Translations under genes and position numbers: made by a program
The notes under the pieces: generated by a model
The model's database searches: none
What the model saw: only the letters and a program-made list of their open reading frames with translations
What the model was told of the DNA's origin: nothing
Source of the DNA: Dentipellis sp. KUC8613
Lineage: Eukaryota; Basidiomycota; Agaricomycetes; Russulales; Hericiaceae
DNA: 64,000 nucleotides
Reading direction: 5' to 3'
NCBI GenBank assembly: GCA_002286715.1
Contig: NSJX01000001.1
Span: 1,096,414-1,160,413, forward strand
Shown here: positions 12,101 through 22,431 of the stretch, one piece after another
How the letters are laid out: every line of letters begins with the position of its first letter
Numbering within the stretch: the stretch's first letter is position 1

Positions 12101-13955
12101 CTATGTGTGTGGTGCATTTGCTTTGCTTTCTGCCTGTGCAGCGACCGACGTAGGTGCGCTGTCGTTCTGGGCAGCAGCCGCCGTTGATCCGCCGTTGGAA
12201 GAGTATATTTTCTGTGCGGAACTGGGCCGAGAGATTGAAGAGGGTGGCGCAGCGGACGGATGTATTGGGTGGGGAGGAATGGCGGGTCCGCTCGGGGGAT
12301 AGTGACCGGGCCCTCCAGGTGGTGGTGGGTATAGGATGGCATGGGGTCCGCCTGGTGCGAAGGACATGCCTTGACGGATAGTCTCCAATTCGTGTCGCAG
12401 CATCTCGACTTCTCGAGACATGTCTTGCTGGCTGTGCTTTAGCTGGATAATGAAGTCGACAGCTACATGGCGGCCGGTCGTATTGGTTTCCTTCCTAACG
12501 GTATATACATGACGGGAGACACGCACCTTTGCTCAGTATCTCCCATTTGCTTGCCTTCATTCCGCGGTCTGCGGGTAATTGGTCCCGCAGCTCATCGAAA
12601 AGGTCTTTCATCTCCTTCCGCCTTTTCCTCTCAGCGAGCTTGTGGGACACACGCAATTCAGGTGACCGAGAGTACGGCGTGGCCCCCGGATCTCTCCCAG
12701 GAGGCTGCGAATTCTGGCTGGAGGAAGCTGGTGCTGAATTTGGCGGCTCAGCGTTCGCCGCTACCGCTGATGAACCAGGTTCGTCGGTTGAACGTTCCTT
12801 GTCGCGCGAGTGGTTCCCACTTGCTGAAGGTGGGCGCGACCGGGAGCGTAATGGTCGCGTAGCGGATGCGTTGATTGGTGGGTTCGAGGAAAGATTGGAA
12901 GGAATGGACATGCGACGGTCAGCATCGAGGAGGATGGAAGGCATCATGGCTAAAGGGTTGACAGAAGGATCGAAAGACCGCTCTGCGGTAGATGGGCCTG
13001 CCTCGCTCTGGTTTGAGGAGGCTTCTGGTTGTTGCGTGGTGTGCCATGCAGCATTAGTCGTGCTGCCAGGCGGTCGGCCATGCGGTGAATCTGCGGAGAA
13101 GGATGGTGTGCTGTAGGTGACGGTGGAGCTTGGAAAGACGGTGGAGCCCGCGTCCCTCCTGTCGCCAACCCACCAACCCGGGGTGCCGTGAGCCATGCGA
13201 GCGTCGAGGGAGTGTCGACGGTCGAACTGGTCCATTCGCTGGGCGTCCATGACGGAGCTGCGGCGCTTGGGTGCCGGGCCTTCGTGGTCGGCTATGGAGC
13301 TGGGGACGCCCGGGCCGATGAGCTGGGGATCAATGTCCTCGTTGACGGGTGCAGCCATGCCTCTGTCGTGCGAGTACTTGCGCTTCGTGCCATGAGGTAG
13401 GGACGGAGATGCGGTGCCACGCGCGGGGGCACGGGGACTGTTGATGGTCGCGGAAGGGGCGACGCCTGTGGCAGAATCTAGCCTGCCAGTGTCTGCAAGA
13501 GCAATCGGCCATACTCACTGTGTGGGTGCTCGTGGGGGGCGGGGGGATGTGGCGGAAAGGGCGGACGCTTGGGGTCGTTCATGTGATCTGGGAAGGCAAG
13601 TCAGCGTCGGGGAAGCGGGGAGGGGGGAGAACAGACTGTGGTCGGGGGACGGGGAGGCGGGGAGGTCGTGGGCGGGAGACGGAGGAGAGGGGAGGATTGG
13701 AGAGTCGTCGGAGAGTTTTAATGGGAGGTCGCGGGGAGCAGAGAAGCTGGATCGGGGAATCGAGTTTGGGCTCGCGGTTGCGGCATGCAGCGACGGGTCA
13801 GTGATGGATCCTCTCCGTTGACTCTGCAGGAACGCGAGCGGTGCCAGGCCACTTCGTTCTACAAGTCCCTTCGTCGTCCGTCCCCCCGCACCCTCCGACC
13901 CCCGTCCATTCGTCGCGAACGGCGACAACGGCCGGCTCCGCTCCTTGTCGACCAT
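12101..13955 (-). CDS. bHLH transcription factor
   Basis: Nuclear DNA-binding protein of the basic helix-loop-helix class. The bHLH lies near the C-terminus, split by one intron: basic region and helix 1 [20 protein letters not shown], loop with [12 protein letters not shown], helix 2 [14 protein letters not shown]. The His-Glu-Arg..Arg-Arg pattern predicts E-box (CACGTG/CANNTG) binding. Helix 2 runs on into a leucine-zipper-like coil ([15 protein letters not shown]). The rest is long and disordered, rich in Ser, Pro and Gly. ATG 13955 begins [12 protein letters not shown]; exon 1 joins exon 2 through an unusually short intron (13518-13483, 36 nt). The downstream ATG at 13358 is in frame and is the alternative start if that exon is wrong. 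The gene starts only 146 bp from the Elg1 stop on the same strand. Targets unknown. Confidence 0.85.
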
Positions 13956-14100
13956 CGTCTCTTAATGTCCTCTCGGCCGGCGCGTGCGGGTCCCAGGCGA
14001 GACGTATGTTGAATTCAGACGAAAACATCTACATTAGACGCGCTATCCTCACAACGTGCATAACGTGCACAAACACTCCCCTCGACCACGTGCCCCTCGC

Positions 14101-17100
14101 CTATCCCCCGCCACGCTCCCCGCTCCCCTCCCAGCCGCCCAGTCCAACCCGCTTCAGCACCGCTAACCGCCCCTCGTCCATTGCCAGCCAGTTCGTCCCA
14201 TCCCGCACTCGCTCTCCCTGGCTGTTGCGCGTCTGTCGTCCCCCCTTCTTCTCCCGCGTACCCTCCCGTCCCGCTTCCCCCGCCGCATGCGCATCCATTA
14301 TACACCTGATCCACGGCTCGTACTCCAAGAATACAGTCGTCCGCTGTAGGGTAAATGCATACTGTGGCACATTCCCATGCAGCGCGTATTCAAACTCGGC
14401 CTCATACGTCCCCTCCTTGTGCCTTGTAGACGCACCCTCCCGCTCTGTCGACGTAGCACTCCCGTTAATAGACTTCAGCAGCATCTCCCCTGCTGCTGCC
14501 GCCATCGCAGCATCTTGAGCATAGTACTCTGGGGTTACCGCCACCTCGTCCCGGAGCACGGCCTCGACGCCCGTATACCCGTTTTGGTCATCCGCATGAC
14601 TCGTGGAAACACCCAGCACCCAAGGGTGCGACAGCGTGCAGAACGCGTCCAGCGCAGACACGGAGTCTGCGTTCCGCTCCCGCTGCACCAGTTGGCGCAG
14701 CTGTTCCCGCGAGTCCATATCCGGCTTCATATGTACGTTTTCGGCCGCGTCGAAGAACTTGTCCAGCGGTACGTCCCTCGCTTCATATGCTTCGCTAGAG
14801 TGGAAAAGATGCTGAGAAACCTTCGCCGACTGCCCAAACTGGCACTGATTGATACATTGTCGCAAGTCCACATGGTGCTCAGAAGACTCCCCTGGCTCTG
14901 CGAGGCCACGATGGTCAGGAGGGGCCTTCATACGTTCGGATGCTGTAATGACTTCTAGACAATATTCTCGCTTGACAGGTATTCCTTCCGCAGCACATAA
15001 CCCGAGCAGAAATGACGCTGCGACGGATTGCGGGGCTGATGAAAAGAAGAGGTTATTTTGTAGGGGCAGATCCTCTGTGGGAACCAACGTCGTATCTGCG
15101 CTGTAATTAGCGAAGAGCAACACACAATGAATGAAAAGCAATTTACCGTTACATGTCATTACCACGGGCCGTTTACACTCCTTGATGAACTTCACAACCG
15201 CAGGCCAGAAGCCAGCATCCTCTCTGAAGAGAATGTCTACCTCTTCGAACAAGATAATGGACTGCCGGAAAGTGGTGTCAGCCTGCAGCTCTTTCACGGC
15301 AGCTTCTTCGTCACGGATGACAGCCTGTGAGCTGGGCGCAGTTGAATCGGCTATGTCCGACGATGCTTGTGAATGGGGGACAATATTGGCGGGGGCGGCG
15401 TCCTCGTCCACGTCGAGCGGTTCGTCCTGTGTACCCTGCCGATGCAGTCGTCGCCTAGAAGAAACGGCTTCCGACCGCTCACCGCCCTGAAAGAAAGATG
15501 CGATGGCGCTCGGAAGGGGCTGCGGTGGGACTGCGGTGGAACCAGGAGACGCATTGTCTTCCGCGCGCGTACGTGGCCTTTGTACCAGGTGGTTCCTTCC
15601 AACGTCGCCGATCAAGCCATCCAGACTAGTGCTGCCGCGCTTGCCTATGCCGGGGTAGACTTCGAAGACTTCCCATCCCAGCTCGTCCGCGCAGGCATAG
15701 ACGGCCGCGGTCTTCCCACACCCTGGCGGGCCAGACAGGAGTATTGTATTGTGAATTTTGTCGCCCAAGACGAAGGGGTTGACTGGCACGGGATGCTCCG
15801 TGCTTTCTTGATCTTCTTGGAACATTCCTTCGAGCATGAAGAAGTCATCGTCGTAGTCGTTGCTGATTGGAATATCCTCTTCGATTACGTCGTCATCCAC
15901 TATCCAGTCATCGACCGTAACACGCCGCTTTTTGCCAGGGCGCTGGACCTCACGCAGTATCTGTGGACGTTTTGCCTTGCGCTTGCGCCGCGCCGAGTTG
16001 GACACGGCTTTACGGCCGCCTGATTGACTCGAAGACGGCCCCGCAACAGGACCATCGAAGTGTAGCCTAAGAGCCTGAAGCCAGTCGCGGAGATAGCATG
16101 CATTTCGTTCGTTCCCAAGTACTTGGTCGGCACGTCGTGGCCGCCACTTTTCGCACCAGTTTTCCTGCGAAGGCTCTTTGGCCCGAGATCGTTCATCCAC
16201 GCGCTCCGACGGGTCAAAGAAGCGGGATATAGCGGGATAGGCTTCCCGATGCTGGTCGGTGGTAGAGTCGAGAATGGAATCGTCGGTCGTCGATGAATCC
16301 TCTGGAGGCTCGCGAAGTTTGTCTTCAGTCGGTCTTTCAGTAAAAGAGGTTAGAGAGGGCTGGGTAAGAAATGGCTCTATGGGTATATGCGGAGGCCCAG
16401 AGCCCGAGGCTTCAGAGATGGGTAGACGGCCGAATGGAATTTGTGCGTCGGAGAACTCAGTTTGAGGACCACGCGCATGTTGTGTTTCCTCGCTCGGAAA
16501 CGGAGCTGCATGGCTGACAGAGTGTCGAGATCTCGTCGGAGACGATGGCGGTCGCTGGACTGCTGACCTAGAGGGGAACGGGGTAATGCGGATTTCGCGA
16601 ACAGGAGAAGCCTCAATTATAATGGGTTTGCGCTCGGTACCTTGGTCAGGTTTGGTTGTTTTCCGACTGGAAAGCACGTCGTTCGGGGCAGACTTCGTCT
16701 GTTTCTTTCCCTTTCTGCCCCTGGGCTTCGACTTGGTGGGTTGTGACGAGCTGCCTGAACCTGAGGCCCGAGGCGAGGCAGGCATAGGTTCGTCGTCGGT
16801 GATATCAATGATGGCATCGTCTTGCATGAAGGTCGTGCTGTTCGGCATAGATAACGTCCTCACGGGACGACTGACCTTCTCAAACAAAGGGAAGAGCTTC
16901 TTGGGAGGAGCCCTCTCTGAATGTCGAAGACACCGTCGGTGTCCACAGGGCTAACTGAAAACACACTGCTTACCTGCAGGAGGCTGGGTCATCACGGTCA
17001 AGCCGCTACCCCTAATGTTCAACTCGTCCTCGTCAGCGACAATGTCGATAACTGGGGAGGACCGCTTCGCATGGTCTGTGGCATTGTGCTCGGGGCTTGG

Positions 17101-17345
17101 GTCAGGCTGCGTCTTGCCCTCTGCCGTGGTCTCCGCTTGCACGGAAGATGGATTTGGAGCCTCTTCAGTTTCGGCAATTACACTTTCGGTAGTTTTGACA
17201 GCAAAGTGATCCAGGATGCTCTTCTGGCCGGGCTTGCCCTGCGAAGGTACAACGCTTGGTCCTCGAGGACGGTGTCACAAGGTCAACGACGTACAGTCTT
17301 CGATTTCTGTCTCCGGGGAGCTGCCCTCTTCTTCACATCGGACAT
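14101..17345 (-). CDS. elg1: Elg1/ATAD5-type RFC-like clamp unloader
   Basis: Large subunit of the alternative RFC complex that removes PCNA from DNA after replication. From ATG 17345 the protein starts MSDVKKRAAPRR, then QKSILDHF (17226-17203), a PIP-box-like PCNA-binding motif. A disordered N-terminal half with SPxK-like sites follows. The AAA+ core begins at ENWCEKWRPRRADQVLGNE, with Walker A GPPGCGKT (15732-15709) and a Walker B-like ILFEEVD near 15240. MTCNDTTLVP is formed only when a 51-nt in-frame intron (15146-15096) is removed. The C-terminal part is the usual RFC collar region. Two further introns lie near 17290-17240 and 16975-16920. The start was set by the PIP-like motif and because codons further upstream overlap the divergent JMJD7 gene. 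About 1000 residues. Confidence 0.88.
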
Positions 17346-17558
17346 GTTGTCTTTCACGGTGGAGGGTGCGCGTGAGAGTGGACGAGGGGTAGCTGGTGAG
17401 CCTTGCAAGGCTTTGGACGCGACACGCACGGAGCCAGTCAGCCTTGGTCGAAATCCACGCGTCGCGCGTCGCGTCACTGGACGTGACCCAACCTCTCTTC
17501 GCGCCGTTCTCACGCTCGTCGACCCTTCCTTGATCTTTGCCAGCTGAATATTCTGAGC
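17346..17558. promoter_or_regulatory. Bidirectional promoter, elg1 / JMJD7-like gene
   Basis: 213 bp between divergent starts. It contains ACGCGT (17457-17462), the core of the MluI cell-cycle box bound by MBF in fungi, inside a CG-rich run (17455-17475), and TGACC/GGTCA-like half sites. Regulation by MBF is an inference from the motif and from Elg1 being an S-phase gene. Confidence 0.4.
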
Positions 17559-18999
17559 ATGGAGGCAGTACCTCGAGAGGCAAGGATTTCTTTGTTGAAA
17601 TGGATATCTGAAGAGTATCACAGTGCGTACAGCCCGCGCCATGAGCCGCGATCTTGGCTAGTTCCGACGACCTTGACTTGCAGGTATGAATGGATCCTAC
17701 TATGACACCCTGGATTCGCCACCAACGCCACTAGAGTTTTCTCGCATCTGCCATATATCGCGCCCAGTGCTGATCAAAGGTGATACACTGGAGTAGTTGG
17801 TTTCCATCCCCACAGCCACTCAGTATAGGCCAATCTGTCAGGATGCGACGTCTCGAGGACAAGACAGTGGACTAACGACTTTCTCTCAAAGAAAATGGGG
17901 AATCAGCTTATCTCTATCGCTGTGACCCCGAATGGGTTAGTCCTTTCTTTTATGAATGTCAAGCGATGCAGCTCATGTAGCAGATGTGCCTGAGGTTAGC
18001 TTTGCGGATGCTGTGACGACCGCTGAAGATGGAAAGCTTTACTTCACGGAGCCACACGTCGAAAAAATGACCATGGATTCCTTCCTTGCTTTATTGGAAG
18101 ACACTTCCGGTAGGCAATCGCCAGCTGCCATCGACACTGCATTCCGAGACGACAGCGGGCACAGGGAAAGCGGCACACTATCTGCAGTCGCAAAACGGGA
18201 ACATGTATCAAAGCTCGTTCTTTGATGCTCCGGACGATGCACCATCCGAATTTGAACCCCTCAGGCCAGATGTCCCAGCCGAAATCGATTGGTGTAGTGA
18301 AGCATTCGGTAAACAATTTCTGTCACACCATCCCCCTATTGAACCTCATGTTACATAGGTAAACACCCTGACGCCGTAAACTTGTGGATTGGGAATGACC
18401 GAAGCGTCACTAGCGTGCACAGCGGTAGGTTTCGTCGATGCAGTGCGGTGTTGTATTGCTCAGATATGAGATAGATCCATATGAAAATATATACTACGTC
18501 GTACGAGGTTGCAAGACTTTCGTGCTCTTACCTCCAACAGACGGCTTTTACTTACAAGGTGAGTGCAACCGCATAGGAGTGCATAGACGTGATCCCACAA
18601 TACTTTGCAGAACGTCTCTATCCCCATGCTGTATACAAGCCCACAGGACCTGGAGGAAGGCTTGTTCTGACACCTTCTCGAGACACGCCAGCTATTCGCT
18701 GGTCTTCAATAACAGACCCGGACTTCGTCCAGAAACTACCACCTTCAGCACACCCGATAACAATATCCGTACACGCAGGTGAATCGCTATATCTCCCAGC
18801 TGGGTGGTGGCATCATGTCAGCCAGTCGAGGGAAACAACTGTCGCATTAAACTGGTGGTATGATATCGAAAGCCAGGGGATGTCTTGGGTGTGGCTAAAT
18901 TTCCTTCGGGGAGGAGATGATGTCCCAGATGTAATTGAGACCGGAATCAAGGAAGAGGATGCCGTTAGTTTGGACCTGAAAGAGAAAATTTCAGTTTAG
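17559..18999 (+). CDS. JmjC-domain 2-oxoglutarate/Fe(II) hydroxylase, JMJD7-like
   Basis: Cupin-fold dioxygenase resembling JMJD7, which in animals hydroxylates lysine on DRG translation GTPases; the fungal substrate is unknown. About seven exons. Exon 1 (17559-17622) gives MEAVPREARISLLKWISEEY, and exon 2 from 17684 gives MNGSYYDTLDSPPTPLEFSR and HISRPVLIKG. Later: DGKLYFTEPHVEKMTM, GNMYQSSFFDAPDD, DAVNLWIGNDRSVTSVHSD (the HxD iron ligands), and near the end LYLPAGWWHHVSQS (distal His). ALNWWYD follows in the usual place. The HSD triad is built across an intron (donor near 18425, acceptor near 18474). Stop TAG 18997-18999. Start at 17559 rather than 17956 because exons 1-2 carry conserved family sequence. 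No targeting signal seen, so probably cytosolic or nuclear. Confidence 0.87.
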
Positions 19000-19081
19000 A
19001 TACTTGTAACCCCTTCATTCGTTTTTTGTTATATTCTTTTCACCATCCCCGCAATCTGACCACCAGCCAGTTCTCCAAGCG

Positions 19082-19147
19082 CCCGCCGACGGCGGGAGTG
19101 GTTTCCGTAAACGGTATGTGACCTTGAGTCTCGGTCACGGTACCGTG
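19082..19147. repeat. Cluster of inverted repeats upstream of NHP2
   Basis: Three dyads lie within 66 bp: CCCGCCG-A-CGGCGGG (19082-19096), GTGACC...GGTCAC (19118-19123 and 19133-19138) and the perfect 12-bp palindrome CACGGTACCGTG (19136-19147). They fall in the 276-bp gap between the JMJD7-like stop and the NHP2 start. They could be transcription-factor dyads or a hairpin near the end of the upstream transcript. Confidence 0.6.
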
Positions 19148-19275
19148 TTGTCACACCGAATCTCCGTTTTTCCTTACTCGCTTATTCGAGACTGCATCGA
19201 CCGCAAGCAGCTCTCAACCGCGTCAAAACCAGCTTTGAGGCCAAATCTCACCTTCACTACACAAGATCATTCATA

Positions 19276-19995
19276 ATGGCTAAAGACAAGAAGGAAAAGA
19301 AGTCGAAGGTCGCTGCTGAGGTCGCTGCTGAAGACGCTGTGGTAGCAGACGTCGAAATGGGAGATGAGGTGAGACTCACGTTCGTCCATGGGATACCCAT
19401 GTAACCGAGTGCCGACAAGACCACAGAAAAGGCGCATAAGAAGGACAAGGAAGAGATCGTCGTCTCTCCTGAGGACTTGTCACCGATAGCGCATCCTCTC
19501 GCGCAGAAGAAATTGTTGAAGAAGCTGCATAAGACCATCAAAAAAGGTTTGCACTTTCCATCTTTTCCGAGATTTTAAATGACGTTGGCTACTTTAACAG
19601 CGTCGAAGAGCAGGCAGGTCAAGAGAGGCGTAAAAGAAGTCGCGAAGGGTATCCGCAAGGGTGAAAAAGGGTACGAACGTTCGCTGTCTTTCTCGGAACG
19701 CGGCTAACGCGTCTTTAGGCTGCTCGTATTGGCAGCAGACATCTCGCCCATGGACATTATCTCCCATCTACCGGTGATGTGCGAGGAAGCAGAGATCCCA
19801 TACGTGTTCGTGACTTCCAAGGAGGAGCTGGGCCATGCAAGCTCGACAAAACGACCAACAAGTTGTGTCATGGTCTGCCCGGACACAAAGCGGGGCAAGC
19901 GAAAGGAGGCAGAAGGCAAGGACGACGACTACCGAGAGTTGTACGATGAGTGCTGTCGAGAGGTGCAGAAGCTGGACCAGAGAGTAGTGTTCTGA
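19276..19995 (+). CDS. nhp2: H/ACA ribonucleoprotein subunit Nhp2
   Basis: Nucleolar RNA-binding protein of the L7Ae family; part of H/ACA snoRNPs that direct rRNA pseudouridylation. Four exons (19276-19368, 19420-19546, 19601-19670, 19719-19995) give 188 residues, close to the family size plus a Lys-rich N-terminal tail. The core reads HPLAQKKLLKKLHKTIKKA, then RQVKRGVKEVAKGIRKGEKG, LLVLAADISPMDIISHLPV, EEAEIPYVFVTSKEELGHA, the hallmark L7Ae/NHP2 sequence. Stop TGA 19993-19995. Start ATG 19276 is the first in frame and is followed by a basic tail as in other fungi. Confidence 0.93.
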
Positions 19996-20271
19996 GTGTG
20001 TCGCTGAATTTTGTATATAATATCCTCCTACTATCCTCTTTTCGTCTCTGGACGCACTGGGCGACATAGCTTGAGTTTCCTTCCCACTCGACTGAAAGTG
20101 GGGAGACCGACCGATTTGAGCCGTGCCGGGCAAAGTAGACGTTCTCACGCACGCGCCGAGCTCGCGGGCTAATTATTGCGTTTGGCGCAGAGAGTCCACG
20201 TCGCAGTGCTTCCACGTCCACACCACTTTGTCTCGACGTCCTTCTCGCCTCCCCGTGTTTCCCTCTTCACT

Positions 20272-22055
20272 ATGTCCGCACCCAAAGCAAAAGCAGCGAC
20301 TTCTGGTCGCGCAAAGAAAGCTACCGAGGCTTCTACGAATGGCGCTTCTGCACCTGCTGTCAACGGCTCGGTCGAGGAGAAGGCACCCGTGTCGGGTTCC
20401 GGAAAGCCAGACAAGGCGGCGTACGATGCGGAGCAAGACGCGATTAAGGTGGACATCGAGGCCTTGCAGGTCAAGCTTGTGAGTCATTTCATGTGCTAGC
20501 GTCTCTCGCGTGGTCTCATGCGCATCCATGATGCAAGTCTGCCGTTCGCGAGAAAATATCTCTCGTCTCTAAGACGGGGACAGGGAACGATAGACGCAAT
20601 GACCTCCGAAGCCAGCTTGACGAGATGCGAGGCAAGCAGTCCAACAACAAGGCCTCGCGCAACAAAATTCATGAGCAAATCAAGGCTATTCAGGAAGGTA
20701 TTCAGAAGAAGGTGGGCAGAGCTGCACGCAACTTATTATCCCCCATGTCTGACCATAGCAATAGAACAAAGATCTTCAGACTGCCAGGGGAAAGACGCAG
20801 TTCCGGACAGTCGAGGATGTCGACGCGCACATCAGGCACGTTCCACGTCAGTATACCTGCATGCCAGCTAAACGTTTCATCTAGGAACCTTGAGAAGCAG
20901 GTTGAGTCCGGCTCGATGAAGCTTGCTGACGAAAAGAGGGCGCTGCAGGAAATTAGCCAAAGCAAGCGCCTGCGTAGGACTGTGGAGGGCTTCCAGACGG
21001 AAATTGACTCTATCGAGGCCGACCGCGCAAAGCTGGACGAGTTGCACAAGCAGCTTGACGACCCAGAGGCTATCGCTCTCTCCCGGAAGTACGACGCGGT
21101 CAAGGCCGAGCTCGACGAGTTGAAGAAGGAGAGCGACGAGGTCTACGCTAGCCGCAACAAGCTGTTTGACGAACGGAGCGACCTGCAAACCCAGATGGAC
21201 ACGCTCTACAATCGCAAGCGGGAGTCGGCTCAGAAGTACCGCGAAGCCAACGACCGTTACTGGGCGAAGGTCAACGAGGACAAGGCCAGGCGTGCGGAGC
21301 GGGCTCGCGCTCAACGCGCGGCCGAGGAGGAACAGAAGAAGAAGGAACTTGCAGAGCGCCTCCGTGAAGAGGCCGCTCAGCCAGCTTTCCAGATCCAGAT
21401 CGAGGATTGTCAGACGCTTATCGACTACTTCAGCGGCAAACCCTCGGCTACCGCCTCCGCCTCCGTCGCACGGGTCTTGGCCGACGAGCCGAAGCTTGAC
21501 CTCCGGAAGGTTGAGGCAGGGCCCGCAGAAGGCTTGATCGTGCGCAAGAAAAAGGGTGGAGACGAGGAGTCTTACTTCGTGGGTGGCAAGGGCAAAGGCA
21601 AGGGGAAGGGCAACACCAAAGCTCCCAACAACGGAGCCGACGCGTCCAGCACCTCTACTGCATCGCTCCATGTCCCTTTGCCGACGCTCTCCGCCCTCCT
21701 GTCCCTCTCAATACCCCCACCATCGTCTTCGGCGGACATCCCACGCGTTGTCGATGATCTGAACACAAAAAAGGCTTGGTTCGAGGCTAACCAGGCTCGC
21801 GTCACCGCGGAGGCTATTGCCAAGGCTGAAGCCGATATCCAGCGGCTTACTGGAGGCAAGACGGACGCGAAGAGCGCCACAGTGTCGGAGAAGGATGTTT
21901 CTCCGCCGAACGGAGGTGGTGAGAACCCAGCTGAGCCGGCACCTACGCCGCAGGTGAAAGATCTGCCTGCGACTGCGGTTGCCAGCGACGACGTCACTGA
22001 GAAGCTGGAGGAGGTGAAGGAGGAACAGGTCGAGGCCGAGGCCGCGGAGTCATAG
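20272..22055 (+). CDS. bfr1: Bfr1-like mRNP/ER-associated coiled-coil protein
   Basis: Related to yeast Bfr1, an RNA-binding protein found with polysomes and the ER. Four exons; ATG 20272 starts MSAPKAKAATSGRAKKATE, stop TAG 22053-22055. The first third has DAEQDAIKVDIEALQVKL and DLRSQLDEMRGKQSNNKASR, then a long coiled coil (EKQVESGSMKLADEKRALQE to KARRAERARAQRAAEEEQKK), then FQIQIEDCQTLIDYFSG, a conserved patch of this family. The C-terminal 200 residues are low in complexity with a Gly-Lys repeat (GKGKGKGKG) that may touch RNA. The antisense open frame of 264 codons here is a shadow of the GC-rich coding exon. Confidence 0.85.
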
Positions 22056-22431
22056 CGGTTGCTACCCGTTGAATACCTACCCGTTCTGCACATCTTACAA
22101 GCAATGACGATATCCTTCCTGCTCACTGACACGAGGCGCAGTCCTTTTCGAATAATAAGCAATACAGATTGAGACAGTCCACCACGAGGGGGCGTAACCA
22201 AGGTACATGTATATACCCAGACAGCTGAAAGCAGCAGAAGCAGTTTCGATACAGGACGGGAGAGGCGGATGGTCATAAATAAGCAACAGTAGGGGACAAT
22301 GCAAAAGCGACGAGAAATGAGACTAAATACTAGCGAAATTATAATCCGCGCAAATATTGTAGTACGTCCAGGCTGAATACTTAACATCCAACATATAGGA
22401 AAGATATATAGGAGAAACCAGCGGGAGCCGT
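22056..22431. other. Intergenic between convergent 3' ends
   Basis: Separates the stops of BFR1 (+) and the RFX gene (-). No coding exon or RNA gene supported. Confidence 0.5.

Noticed and set aside
14101..17345. Elg1 as canonical Rfc1
   Set aside because: The BRCT domain of Rfc1 is absent, and the disordered N-terminus with a PIP-like motif fits Elg1/ATAD5 better.
17523..17642. Upstream in-frame start for Elg1 at 17642
   Set aside because: It would overlap exon 1 of the divergent JMJD7-like gene, and the extra residues do not resemble the family; ATG 17345 puts the PIP-like motif near the N-terminus.
17956..18225. JMJD7-like start at 17956
   Set aside because: Three upstream exons from 17559 carry conserved sequence, and the 17956 ATG falls in an intron when NG is joined to FADAV.
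20877..21671. Minus-strand open frame of 264 codons inside BFR1
   Set aside because: Antisense shadow of the Lys/Glu-rich coiled-coil exon; the reverse frame is a Leu/Val-rich artefact.
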